A DNA stretch of 64,000 nt, from positions 1 to 64,000 of the forward strand of contig JADGKB010000071.1 in the NCBI GenBank assembly GCA_027604185.1, read 5' to 3'. Numbering within the stretch: the first letter of the stretch is position 1; each line of letters opens with the position of its first letter. The DNA comes from Boothiomyces macroporosus (taxonomy: Eukaryota; Chytridiomycota; Chytridiomycetes; Rhizophydiales; Terramycetaceae). Of the stretch, positions 10,470-20,285 are shown in pieces. The position numbers and the translations under genes were made by a program. Below the pieces are notes generated by a model that made no database searches, had not been told where the DNA came from, and worked only from the letters and a program-made list of their open reading frames with translations.

Positions 10470-10934
10470 TCATGGAACAATGAGGACCGGGATATCGCGA
10501 GTGTTCAAAACATGGTTAGATACGCTTCCCATGAATATTTGCTTGACTTTACCCAAATCTCTCTTACCCATCACAATCAAATCTGGTTGTTCTATATCCA
10601 ACAACTCGTCAATAAGCTTCTTTGCTTTTCCAGCTCCCAAAACACCCTTGACGTGGAAATCATTCAGTTCGTTAGCATAGGTAGTTAAAAGAGATTTAGA
10701 TGCGTTGTGGAACTCGGAGTTGTATTTCTGAACAGTTTCCTTGCTACCGCCACCTGGTAATTCATCGCTAGCAGATTTGTGAGCATTGAAGAGGATGACT
10801 AGATCGCCTTCTCTTAATACGTTCTTTCTAGCCCAAGCAACGACGTGAGGGGTACGTTCAGAGTTGTCTACAGGCATGAATACCTTGCGCTTTCCGAGTG
10901 CGGTCGTGTTGATTACTGTTTCAAATGAAGACAT
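10470..10934 (-). CDS. Universal stress protein paralogue 5
   Basis: 154 residues, intronless, ATG at 10934. UspA fold starting KVFMPVDNSERTPHVVAWAR. The C-terminal motif reads GKRDLGKVKQIFMGS: the second glycine is Asp, while the terminal GS is kept. This is the first gene of the array in the direction of transcription. TGAGTCA at 10981-10987 and TGAGTAA at 11006-11012 lie upstream. Confidence 0.93.
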   Translation of the reverse strand: MSSFETVINTTALGKRKVFMPVDNSERTPHVVAWARKNVLREGDLVILFNAHKSASDELPGGGSKETVQKYNSEFHNASKSLLTTYANELNDFHVKGVLGAGKAKKLIDELLDIEQPDLIVMGKRDLGKVKQIFMGSVSNHVLNTRDIPVLIVP

Positions 10935-10980
10935 TTGCTCTTTTGCAGATTTTTTCCTTATTTATATTACTCTGTCACAA

Positions 10981-11012
10981 TGAGTCACAATTAGTCAAAT
11001 GCAACTGAGTAA
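10981..11012 (-). promoter_or_regulatory. TGAGTCA and TGAGTAA sites upstream of USP 5
   Basis: Sites at 10981-10987 (47 bp before the start at 10934) and 11006-11012. The spacing matches that of the other copies. Confidence 0.5.
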
Positions 11013-11150
11013 TTCAGACCCAAACAAATATTAAAGGGATATTTAAAATCACTGGATTAATTCGGCACATGTAAAGAGAAACTAAAAAACCGGTAGAAGA
11101 TCCATTGCTAAAACCATGGATCAAATAGGTACTATTTAAAACATTTTATT

Positions 11151-12944
11151 TTATAATTCACTCAGTGCGGCTCTGAGCGCTTCAATATCGACCCGCTTGG
11201 ATTCAGGATACTCTTTCCAAGCTTCCACTTGTTTCAAAATACGCGCCTTTTTCAATTTGAAATGATGTTGCACCACTTCTTTGAAATTTGGTGGCGGATT
11301 CTTTATCTGATCTATCATTGCATATTTGACCACGTTCACTCTAACATCTCCGCTGTAACGTTTGCTAGCTAGGCTATCTTCAGGGTCTCCAAATCCAGGC
11401 TCGTTAAAGTATGGTCTGTTCACCAGAATCATTGCTTGAATAGATATTATTACTTGTAGTAGCGTTGATTTTCCAGGGATCCATTGATTAGCTGACCAAG
11501 TATTTAATACGGATAGACAAACTTTGCCATTATTGTATAGGTTTGGATTAGCCCTCCAACTTCCGTTTCCAGTAGTTTTAAAAGTAAATTTTGGGGGTGC
11601 AAGTGGATAAGTGTTTGGAAGAACAATATCAAATATGAATACTCCATTTGCGTAAGGGGTGCCCTCTGGACCAACCAAGCATAATTGCATAAGATGCATA
11701 CTGTGCTCATCTACCCTCAAAAAGGCACTAGTTCCATAGTCTATTGGGATAGAGTTTGCCAGTGTAGCAATTTCCTTTGCAACGATTTTGGAACGACCGT
11801 CATTTTCAAGGATACCTGGAAAGTTTTCCACATCCAACTCTTGCATCGCAAAGCTATATGGCGACAATGCTTGTATATACTGCGAAATGGTCTTTTCATC
11901 TGGTAATTTCATTTCAACATCATATTCATGTTTCACTATATCTGTTACACTATCACTTGAATCTTCAACCATGGTCACATCATTTTGTAAACTGAGAAGA
12001 GAGAGTATTTCTGTAATAAAAGGCAAAAAGTCTTTGTATTCATTCTGCTTGTCTTTAATTAGCTTATTGTATTGCAATATTTGCTTTTCCAGGCGAGAGA
12101 TCATCTTGTAGATAGTGTCCTCTGTGAATTCCATTTCGTTTCCCAAAATACCAGAGTTTGTATTGAGATCAGTGAGAAGATACGAGTTCAAGTCCCCATG
12201 CTTTGCAATTAAAAGCAATAATCGCAAAAACTCGACGTATAGCTTTGGGCGAGTCTGCAAATCATGCAGCGTTGCAATTTTAAAGGCAGATTTAAGGCAC
12301 GGACCCAATATCGAACAGGCAAGCAGATCTTTTAAGGCGGTATGTGGCGTATAATCGAATGTGTACTCTCCTCTATCTATTGATGGTATAAACTGCCTCA
12401 TATTGACCAAGGCATCAACGATATTATCATCTCTGCTTGAATCTACAATGCTCTGTTCGTCCCGAATATCATTAAATATATCTTCTTCAGATGTCTTGTG
12501 GCTAGCATACCCAACGCCATTATCCTTTGATTCAGTGTTCACTGCTTTCAATTGCTCCACTCGGATATTTTCAATGCTGTTCGCTTCATTATGAATTCCT
12601 TCTAGAAACATCAAGTAGTGGTACACGGCATAGAAGGAGGAATCGGTACAATGAAACAAATTGTTGTCTTCGTTGTTCTGGAACTGAAACTCTTCCTCGT
12701 CAGAATCCTGCACATCACTGCCATAACTCTCGGAAAAGTAGTCTCCGCAAAATTTGCATATATTGGTCTGGCAGTTGAAGCAGTAGTGCGCTCTGGATTC
12801 CAAGTATAAGGCATCTTGAAATTGCGAAAGCGACAGCCCCAACACTTTGAGGATTTTGACTGATTTATGGTGCGAGTCGCCGCATTTTGAGCAGCCAAGC
12901 TCTCCTGTTGTGATATCCTTGATTGCTTTTGTTACGCTTTCCAT
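11151..12944 (-). CDS. BIRC6/BRUCE-type ubiquitin-conjugating (E2) protein without BIR domain
   Basis: 597 residues, intronless, ATG at 12944. The C-terminal third is a UBC fold of the BIRC6 class: PEGTPYANGVFIFDI, the NPNLYNNGKVCLSVLNTW motif with catalytic Cys476, and the STLLQVIISIQAMILVNRPYFNEPG helix region. E2 enzymes of this type carry ubiquitin as a thioester and can act as E2/E3 hybrids. The N-terminus has cysteine pairs C18/C21, C55/C58 and C63/C66, a likely zinc site, followed by an acidic stretch and a helical middle region. Animal BIRC6 is several thousand residues long with a BIR domain, and here only a short N-terminal module precedes the E2. Activity is expected because the cysteine and NPN-type loop are present. 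The role is inferred to be ubiquitin conjugation in the cytosol. Confidence 0.85.
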   Translation of the reverse strand: MESVTKAIKDITTGELGCSKCGDSHHKSVKILKVLGLSLSQFQDALYLESRAHYCFNCQTNICKFCGDYFSESYGSDVQDSDEEEFQFQNNEDNNLFHCTDSSFYAVYHYLMFLEGIHNEANSIENIRVEQLKAVNTESKDNGVGYASHKTSEEDIFNDIRDEQSIVDSSRDDNIVDALVNMRQFIPSIDRGEYTFDYTPHTALKDLLACSILGPCLKSAFKIATLHDLQTRPKLYVEFLRLLLLIAKHGDLNSYLLTDLNTNSGILGNEMEFTEDTIYKMISRLEKQILQYNKLIKDKQNEYKDFLPFITEILSLLSLQNDVTMVEDSSDSVTDIVKHEYDVEMKLPDEKTISQYIQALSPYSFAMQELDVENFPGILENDGRSKIVAKEIATLANSIPIDYGTSAFLRVDEHSMHLMQLCLVGPEGTPYANGVFIFDIVLPNTYPLAPPKFTFKTTGNGSWRANPNLYNNGKVCLSVLNTWSANQWIPGKSTLLQVIISIQAMILVNRPYFNEPGFGDPEDSLASKRYSGDVRVNVVKYAMIDQIKNPPPNFKEVVQHHFKLKKARILKQVEAWKEYPESKRVDIEALRAALSEL

Positions 12945-14926
12945 TGCCAAGTACAAGAAATTTTCTCCTTTATGCAAAGTGGAGGTGAGTCACATGACTC
13001 TGATCTACTATTAATACTTGAAACACTTTGTCATTTACCATAAATAAAAAAGTGGCTCTAATCTTTCTTTACGCAGTCCAGGTGAAGAGCAGCTACTGTT
13101 GTTGGATCTCATAGAGTCGATTAGAGGATGAGTTCCTAATAATCCATAGTTGCAGAGTAATTTTGGTGTAGTAGATTTGTTCTAGTCAAATAATTTTCAA
13201 ACCGTTATCCATGAAAACAATTCTTTATTGAACAAACGACTATACTTGAAGAAGATTTTTTCTATTCATAATGCTGTTCTGAGTATTTCCCGATGCAGAG
13301 TTTGTTGACAAATAGTGCGGCTTGCTAACAATGAGATATGATGCGGTGCTTTGGGTTTCGAGATACCTAGTAACTTCCTTTCAGTGAGAATTCTTGCAAG
13401 GACGGGGAAGGCAGTTATAGACATTGCAACAAGGTTCACGCGAACATACACAATCCCTTTCGTTCCAATCCGGCAAAAATCGATCATCCAGTAGATCAAT
13501 GAAGCAATTTGAACCACGCACATTGCTACTCTTTTTTAGACGTTATGGAATAACTGTCTATTGCGTGAGTATCCTCACTATGCCGACAGCCACACGTGTG
13601 GCTTACTCCGTTTCCGCTGAAATACTTACTTTGTGCGTACAGTAGGGGACAATGTTGGGCCAAGTTCGTAAGTGTGATTGTATATTTTCGTGTGTTTAAT
13701 ATTTTACTGCTCACTAGCAGAAATTTGCGAGGCACGTGTCTTTTTACATTCAAAGTCATGGTGGCTGTGAGCTGTCACCGATCTAAGAATAAAAATGAAG
13801 CCAATCACACAGCCAGGAATTAAGGATTGCTACAAGCATGTCTTTATCAAGCCAGGTACTCTTCTTGATTAAAAAGTGATCTTTGGGAAATATTGGCCAC
13901 TGCTTTACCAAAATCTTGAAAGAAATCCTTTTGAAATGAATCACATCTGGATATCCAAACCAAATAGAGATTCAATTCTTGGGCTCGATCATTTTAGAAT
14001 CTCATTTTTGTAGTGCCTTGATTACGTTAGACATTTTTATGACTCAAATCCTGGTATCTGTTATGTTCTCCAAAGAAGGATATCGCAATAACCCATATTC
14101 TGTCACTTGCTATTGTGAATTAAAGCTACTCAACATCAATATATAGCAATCGGGCCTCAAATAATAATAGTAATTTTGTAGATATGCAAACAATGGACAA
14201 TTGTTAACCCGTGATCTTGGTTTTCAATATCATCTGAATAAGGAAATTAGAAACCGCTTTAAAGTCAAACAACAGAACACTACTGTCAACAAGTTTTCGG
14301 TGCTTTGTCTTAAACATCGTTTCAAGGAGTGGTCAACTATCTCAAAAAGTACTATTCAAATATTCACAAGTCCAACATGCATTATCTGGATATACTAATG
14401 AACTGTTGATTGATAGAATACAGTGATAGTAAGAAAAGATGGAAATTATTCAAAGAATTGTATTCACCAGCACTGTTCAACAATAGTCAATTTTAGCTAT
14501 ATGCAAAATTTAAACTTGGAATATTAGTGCTAACGGGACAAGAACCACAACTGTAAACGTTACCATTTTCAACCAGCGCTGAATTCTATTATGACAAAAA
14601 ATGAATAATCACTCGCGATCTACAGGGTAGATTGGAATTTTGAGCTTTCAAAAATATATCAGGTCCTGTACCTGCATACTATCACATCAATACCAGAAAT
14701 CTGCACAAAAGAAAGACATTTTGAGATGGATATGCCAATATCTTACGCAGTCCAACATTCGTTTGATTTTGAATGTAGAATCCTACCTCATTCATTACAG
14801 CATTTTTCGTCCTAAATTCATGTTGGCTCTGTATGGTTAAACACAAGTTGTTTAGAGTAAACAAAACGCCACTCAGGTGGCTGAAAGGATAAAAGAGCCT
14901 TCCAATTTCATTGCTCTTCACAAAAA
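12945..14926. other. Gene-poor stretch of about 2 kb
   Basis: The largest gap in the window. The only recognisable content is a 22-codon antiporter relic at 13365-13430. No intact gene, tRNA or repeat family was recognised. Short open frames elsewhere here lack family similarity that I can see. Confidence 0.5.
13365..13430 (-). pseudogene. Relic of a CPA2 cation/proton antiporter (22 codons)
   Basis: On the minus strand the 66 bases encode VAMSITAFPVLARILTERKL plus LG, identical in protein sequence to residues of the intact antiporter at 15399-15464. Yet 13 of 22 codons differ silently. The match stops sharply on both sides, and the flanks have no antiporter sequence. This looks like the surviving fragment of a diverged functional paralogue, not a recent copy of the neighbour. 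The functional state is unknown. Confidence 0.7.
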
Positions 14927-17246
14927 ATGGTTCAGTCTGTTGCCTCTGATTCATTCCTGACAGGTATGAATCCGCTCTCGCAGAACATCTCGCTATTCCT
15001 TACGCAAATGGTGATTATAGTGTGTACAGCGCGCATCATAAAAATATTTTTGCAGTATCTAAACCAACCATCTGTTATCTCGGAAGTAGTAGGAGGAATT
15101 ATATTGGGTCCAACAGCTCTATCAAGTATTCCGGAATTCCAACGTAACGTTTTCCCTACTTCATCATTACCTTTGCTAAAGTTAGTTGCAGATATTGGGT
15201 TGATTTTGTATTTGTTTATGATTGGAATGGAATTGGATCCAATTAAAGTTGCAAAAGAATTCAAACAGTCTGCTGCAATTTCACTTGCTGGAATTATATT
15301 ACCTTTTGGAACAGGAGTTGGGGTTGCTAAGCTTGTATATGATTTGTATGGAGATCACTCAGTGCCATTTACTTCTTTTGTTGTGTTTTGTGGTGTAGCA
15401 ATGTCAATCACTGCTTTTCCTGTTCTTGCACGTATTTTGACTGAAAGAAAACTTCTAGGAACACCAGTTGGCAATTCAACTCTTGCTGCTGCCGCCAGTG
15501 ATGATGCTATAGCTTGGAGCTTGCTGGTCTTGGTTGTTGCTCTTATCAATAATCCAGCCGAAGCTATTAACGCTCTTTGGGTGTTTTTGCTTGTAGTTGC
15601 CTGGGGACTCTTTCTTGCCTTCACCGCCAGACCTCTGTTCATATATTTGATCAATAATTCAGAATCTGAAAATGGTGCTACTCAATTCAATGTATTTGTC
15701 GTTTTCATTATCATGGCCATCTCTGCATTCTTTACTCAGGCTGCTGGTGTAGATGCTATTTTCGGAGCCTTTTTAGTGGGTCTCATGGTTCCTCATGACA
15801 AGGGCTTTGCGATTGCCATGACTGAAAAGATTGAAGATTTAGTCTTGATCTTGTTTTTACCTCTCTACTTTGCATACTCTGGACTAAACACTCGATTAGG
15901 CACATTGGATGATGGACAAACATGGGGCGTAATCATTCTGATTATTCTCACTGCTTGCGGAGGAAAGATTCTAGGCTGTACCTTTGCTTCTAGAATGGCA
16001 GGTATACCATGGAGGGAATCGTGGACTATTGGTTTCTTGATGAACACCAAAGGGTAAAAGCTGCATTAACTATAGACTGGTTGAAATTATTGTTTTGAAT
16101 CTTGGTTTACAGGCACAGGTAATTTCCCCAAAGATTTATGCCATGTTTTTGATTATGGCACTGATTACAACATTCATGACTGTTCCAATTGTCAGTTGGA
16201 TATATCCACAAAGCTTGTATTTGCACAAAGGAGAACAACCTTTGCAAGATTCTTCACTCACTATTGCTAAACAACCATCAGTCCTGGACAAAATGCACAT
16301 TCTAATCTGCCTTCCAAGTATGAAGGTTGTCCCTGCTGTCATGAATCTCAGTCAAATACTTTTTACCAGTCCAAAGGCGCTAGACGTCTATGCCCTTCGG
16401 CTAATCGAGTTGGGTGAAAGAATGTCCAAAGTCATGCTTGCAAACGAATCCTCCCACACCCTTCAATCAGATCCTGTTATCAACATCTTGCGCACTTTTG
16501 GGCAACTAAACAAAAAGTCAATCAAAACCTTAATGTCAGTGTCTCCACATTCAAACTTTTCCGAGGATATTGTTGACGCTGCCAGCACAATGGAATCAAA
16601 TTTGATTATCTTCCCAATCGAAGCTAGCCCAACCACGTTCCCTAAAGGATGGGCTGCAGTGACTGCCAAACAGTTGTGGCTCCATGTTCCTTGCCCTTTG
16701 GCTTTCTTTGTTGACCGAGGCTTTGGAGTTTCCAATTTCGCGCAAACAGAATTTGACACTATTGCTAATCCAGGAGAAAACCAAAAAGTCTTTTTCCCAT
16801 TCTTTGGAACAGATGACGATGTTGAAGCTGCTGTTATCTTGAACTACATGGCTCACGCTGCAGCAATCAAAATCTTTATATTACAATTATTTGATCCAGA
16901 ACAAGATTCTGCAGGTGCTCTTGCTTTAGCTGCTCTCGGATCATTCCCAAATGTAATGATTGAAAAGACAGAAAACAAAACCAACATGGCTGCTCTAAAT
17001 CGTGCCGCTGACTTTGGAAAGAAGGACTTGATTGTGATTGCCTATGATAAATATGAATCGCCTGCAGATAATGACGACTCGATCAAGCTTTATCTCGAAT
17101 CTCAAAGCAGTGCCTCCTACATGATTGTAAACAAACCACACTACCTTTCTACCAATTCTGCTTCAAATAATACTCAAAATAGCATTTCAAACATACTACG
17201 AAGAAGAGGAAAGAAGGAAGAAAAATCTCCTGTTGTGATTGCCTAG
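14927..17246 (+). CDS. KHA1-type K+(Na+)/H+ antiporter, CPA2 family
   Basis: 765 residues after removing a 22-nt intron at 16054-16075, the longest intron resolved here. The join gives FLMNTKG/LVELIVLNLGLQAQVIS, the conserved end of the transport domain. About 12 membrane segments occupy residues 25-430, with SEVVGGIILGPTA, the FPVLARILTER segment and the ASDDAIAW double-Asp ion-binding motif. The ~330-residue C-terminal part resembles two USP-like cytosolic regulatory domains, as in yeast Kha1. The family exchanges K+ or Na+ for H+ at internal or plasma membranes, controlling pH and ion balance. The ATG at 14927 follows the gene-poor stretch that holds a relic of a related gene. Confidence 0.93.
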
Positions 17247-17335
17247 TTTCATTGTTTTCAATAAATATTTTGAATTTCCCATTATCCACGACATTCATCC
17301 ACAAAAATCCACGTCCGAATTCTTACCTTAAACTT

Positions 17336-18475
17336 ATGCAGCAAACACAAATTAATTGGTATACTCCCAATTGCCAAGGTTTGCCAGCAAGTTCAGTGGC
17401 ATTTGCTGGGACAAATCCAACTGCCCTTTCATCCATCGCGACTAATTTCACAACATGCTCACTTTCACCGACAACTTCAATGTCAAACTGCTGCATTAAT
17501 TCTGCTACTAGTGGAGGGTTTAACGGGTACTCTTCCTTTGCCATATTTCCCTCTAGTGCCTCAAAAATCCTTGCAAATACCACATTTTGCCAAGTGGTCA
17601 ATTCTACAACTACTTACTATCTCCAAAGCGATAGCTGTATTGATGGGAATTTTATGTGTACACCAGCAGGGCTGTATAAATATACATCTAGTGGTTGCAG
17701 AGGCTCTAGAAGATTGCAACCCAGCACATTTACGACCACTGCTCCAGTTGGCTTTTCCAACACCTGGAATGCGTGCTATCCACTATCCAGCTGTTTACCA
17801 AACTACGCTTCATTAAATCAAACAATCGGTCTATTCGCGGCATTAATCAGCGCTGTAATTTGTGTCTTTCAATTCATTAGTGCCATATTTTCAAAACAAG
17901 CAGCTTTAATACCAATTTCGATAGTACTCTTGGTAGAATCACTATTCGCGGTCTCTAAAATGTTTTCAGGTGTCAATGTGGATTTTGCCCTCGTTGAATT
18001 GATAGCTAGCTTTACGATTACAGTCTATAATGGAATCAGTGTGGGTGCTAGTATTCTGGTCATTCTTCCTCTTGGCTTGGGAATATTTTTGTACCGTTTC
18101 CACCAATCGTTATTGTGCTACTACCAATTAGTCGCAGCAGCAACTTCCTTGGGACCAACAATCATGATGATCAAATCCACAAACAAATTTGGTTGGGTAG
18201 CAATCCTTATTTTGCAACTGGTTTTACTGGTTGTATTTTATGTTGCAATCTATGCGCAAACTACTGGACTAAATATGTCTGGGGATATGGACTATCTATC
18301 AATTTCAAATATCATTGTGCTATTTACTAGTGTCCTTGGATGGTTCTCTTCATGGCTGTTTGTAATGACATTTAGAGCAAACAGCAAGGTCGAAAAGGAA
18401 GAAAAGTTTGACAAGAAGAATGTTGATCAAAGGGTAACTAATTCGATTGAGGACAAGACTGTTTTTCAAGTTTAG
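17336..18475 (+). CDS. Orphan multi-pass membrane protein with Cys-rich N-terminus
   Basis: 379 residues from the ATG at 17336, intronless. I do not recognise the family. The first ~190 residues are Ser/Thr/Cys-rich with about a dozen cysteines and many N-glycosylation-like NxS/T sites, and no clear signal peptide. The remaining part has about seven hydrophobic segments (for example IGLFAALISAVICVFQF and VAILILQLVLLVVFYVAI) and a short charged tail ending in DKTVFQV. This suggests an extracellular disulfide-bonded head on a seven-span membrane domain, perhaps receptor-like. It is convergent with the next gene, with 28 bp between stops. Confidence 0.7.
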   Translation: MQQTQINWYTPNCQGLPASSVAFAGTNPTALSSIATNFTTCSLSPTTSMSNCCINSATSGGFNGYSSFAIFPSSASKILANTTFCQVVNSTTTYYLQSDSCIDGNFMCTPAGLYKYTSSGCRGSRRLQPSTFTTTAPVGFSNTWNACYPLSSCLPNYASLNQTIGLFAALISAVICVFQFISAIFSKQAALIPISIVLLVESLFAVSKMFSGVNVDFALVELIASFTITVYNGISVGASILVILPLGLGIFLYRFHQSLLCYYQLVAAATSLGPTIMMIKSTNKFGWVAILILQLVLLVVFYVAIYAQTTGLNMSGDMDYLSISNIIVLFTSVLGWFSSWLFVMTFRANSKVEKEEKFDKKNVDQRVTNSIEDKTVFQV

Positions 18476-18503
18476 TATGTTTGCGAAATAAAGAATTTAT
18501 TGA

Positions 18504-19153
18504 TTACAGGTCTGGATCAGCGAGATACAGCTTTGAACGGTATCCTACATACCAGTAATTCCAGCATGTTAGGGAAAACAGAGTGCCAAACAAAAGTATC
18601 AGAGATATGTAGCCCAGTACAACCGTGTCGATATGGTAAATCAGATAGATTCTTGTAAACGCTTCACATACTAATCCAGTACCCCATACTATACACATGA
18701 ATCTAGTTACAGATTTTATCAGTTCATGGCTCCACAAGTCATCCAGTTCCTCATTACTCTTCCCAGACAGTTGCCTATAAAATCTCCATAGTAGATTCTC
18801 TTCAAAAAGCAATGAACTCCAAAACCCAGTGGCAAAGAACAATGTAGTGATGGAGTCTTTAACCAGAATCAACTTTGGGTCTGATGAAATAATGACAACA
18901 CCAACACTGAACAAGATTGATAAAATGACAATGAAAGCTATCGCATCAATCTTCCTATTCACAATGATGTAGTATAGTCCATCCAGCACTGACGGTATCC
19001 CAGAAATAATGAGTGCAATCAAGACTGAAGTTTTTGGCTCCAAAATAGTGTACAGTACCAAAGGGCTATAAAGTTGATCAATGAAGTCCTTGCGATTTCC
19101 GTCAATACCGCTTTCGAGGTGAATTCAATCTGGTCTAGCGGATTTCTCTTCAT
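18504..19153 (-). CDS. VC0807-like multi-pass membrane protein
   Basis: 209 residues. The first exon (19109-19153, 15 codons, MKRNPLDQIEFTSKA) joins the main exon by removing a 20-nt intron at 19089-19108. Without it the main frame has no ATG. There are four to six hydrophobic segments, with the pattern SGIPSVLDGLYYII, SVGVVIISSDPKLILVKDS and SSLLFEENLLWRFYRQL typical of the poorly characterised VC0807-like family of bacteria and fungi. Transport of an unknown compound is possible, but no function is established. The intron is less certain than the others because no close homologue covers the join. Confidence 0.6.
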
Positions 19154-19351
19154 TGAAGCAACAAACTTTTCCGTGGCGCATTTCTGGTGAGGGAAAAATT
19201 GGAAGGGAAATTCAAATGTCTGTGGTAATGAAAAGGTTGCGGACTGGAAATGTCTTTGTGAAATACTTTATAGAGTCAGGCTACTGTTTTATTTACCAAA
19301 TACAAACAATTGGTGCGGATAAATTGATTATCTAAGGAACTCGACACGAAA

Positions 19352-20269
19352 ATGTTTCAAATGTTTTGGAAATCAAAGTCAGCAATTACTAAAGACCCCT
19401 GCGAGTATGTATTTGTGGTTTCTGGATGCGATTCAGGTATTGGGTTTGAATTGGTGAAACAGTTGGGTCCACAAGGATTCGTGGTGTATGCTGGCTGCTT
19501 TAGCGAAAGTGGAAGAGAAGCAATCAACGCATTGGGCTTTGATAATGTGCATCCAGTGTCTTTGGATGTTACCAAGCAAGAGTCAATTGATACACTGGTG
19601 GATACTGTGAAACAAAAACATCAATCCATCTTTTGCCTGATAAACAACGCTGGTATCCTTAATTCCTTTTATTTGGAGTGGGGGACAGTTGAACAGATTC
19701 AGCAAATGTTTGATGTCAACGTCTTTGGGCAAATCAGAATGTGCAAAGCATTTGTCCCCTTGTTGCGCAATGGAAAGAATGGCAGAATCATTAATATCTC
19801 TTCGGTTGCCAGTTTTGTTCCTATGGGTGGACTAGGCGGATACGGCGCTACCAAGGCAGCTTCGAGAATGTACTGCAACTGCATGCGAATGGAATTGGGT
19901 AACTTTGGGATACATGTGGTTTGCGCAATGCCTGGGGGATTCAACACCAATATTCAAGCTCAAGAGGCTACAATCAAAAAGAACTTTGAAGAGGCACCTC
20001 AAGATATCAAAGATGTTTATGGTCAGGCATTTTGCGATGAATTCGTCAAAGCATGGACCGCTACCGCAAGTGCATTCCCAGAACCTGTTGCAGCTGCCAA
20101 GCAATTGGTTGAATGCGCTTTAAAAGACAGTCCTCCACTGGATTTACCTGTGGGAACTGACGCGGCAGCAGCATGGAATACAATCCCGCTTTTAGGAACT
20201 GGCTTGACCGAGTACCTGTTCAAGACTTTGATGAAGCCAGCTCCTTACGCTTGGAATTCAAAACAATAA
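19352..20269 (+). CDS. Short-chain dehydrogenase/reductase (retinol/17-beta-HSD-like)
   Basis: 305 residues, intronless, ATG at 19352. Classical SDR Rossmann fold with the cofactor loop SGCDSGIG (24-31), NNAG (98-101), the catalytic serine region INISS (about 150) and YxxxK at Y164/K168. The TGCDSG-type loop and general layout resemble the 9-cis-retinol dehydrogenase and 17-beta-hydroxysteroid dehydrogenase group (SDR9C), which use NAD(H) on sterols or retinoids. In a fungus the substrate is probably a lipid or sterol-like alcohol, but this is inference. Its stop lies only 16 bp before the VAC14 start on the same strand. Confidence 0.88.
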   Translation: MFQMFWKSKSAITKDPCEYVFVVSGCDSGIGFELVKQLGPQGFVVYAGCFSESGREAINALGFDNVHPVSLDVTKQESIDTLVDTVKQKHQSIFCLINNAGILNSFYLEWGTVEQIQQMFDVNVFGQIRMCKAFVPLLRNGKNGRIINISSVASFVPMGGLGGYGATKAASRMYCNCMRMELGNFGIHVVCAMPGGFNTNIQAQEATIKKNFEEAPQDIKDVYGQAFCDEFVKAWTATASAFPEPVAAAKQLVECALKDSPPLDLPVGTDAAAAWNTIPLLGTGLTEYLFKTLMKPAPYAWNSKQ

Positions 20270-20285
20270 AAAAAGTTTAATTTTC

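Noticed and set aside
11685..12594. Several plus-strand open frames opposite the E2 gene
   Set aside because: They are antisense shadows of a well-supported long coding sequence.
14682..14954. Minus-strand open frame upstream of the antiporter
   Set aside because: It has no family similarity that I can see and overlaps the antiporter promoter and start.
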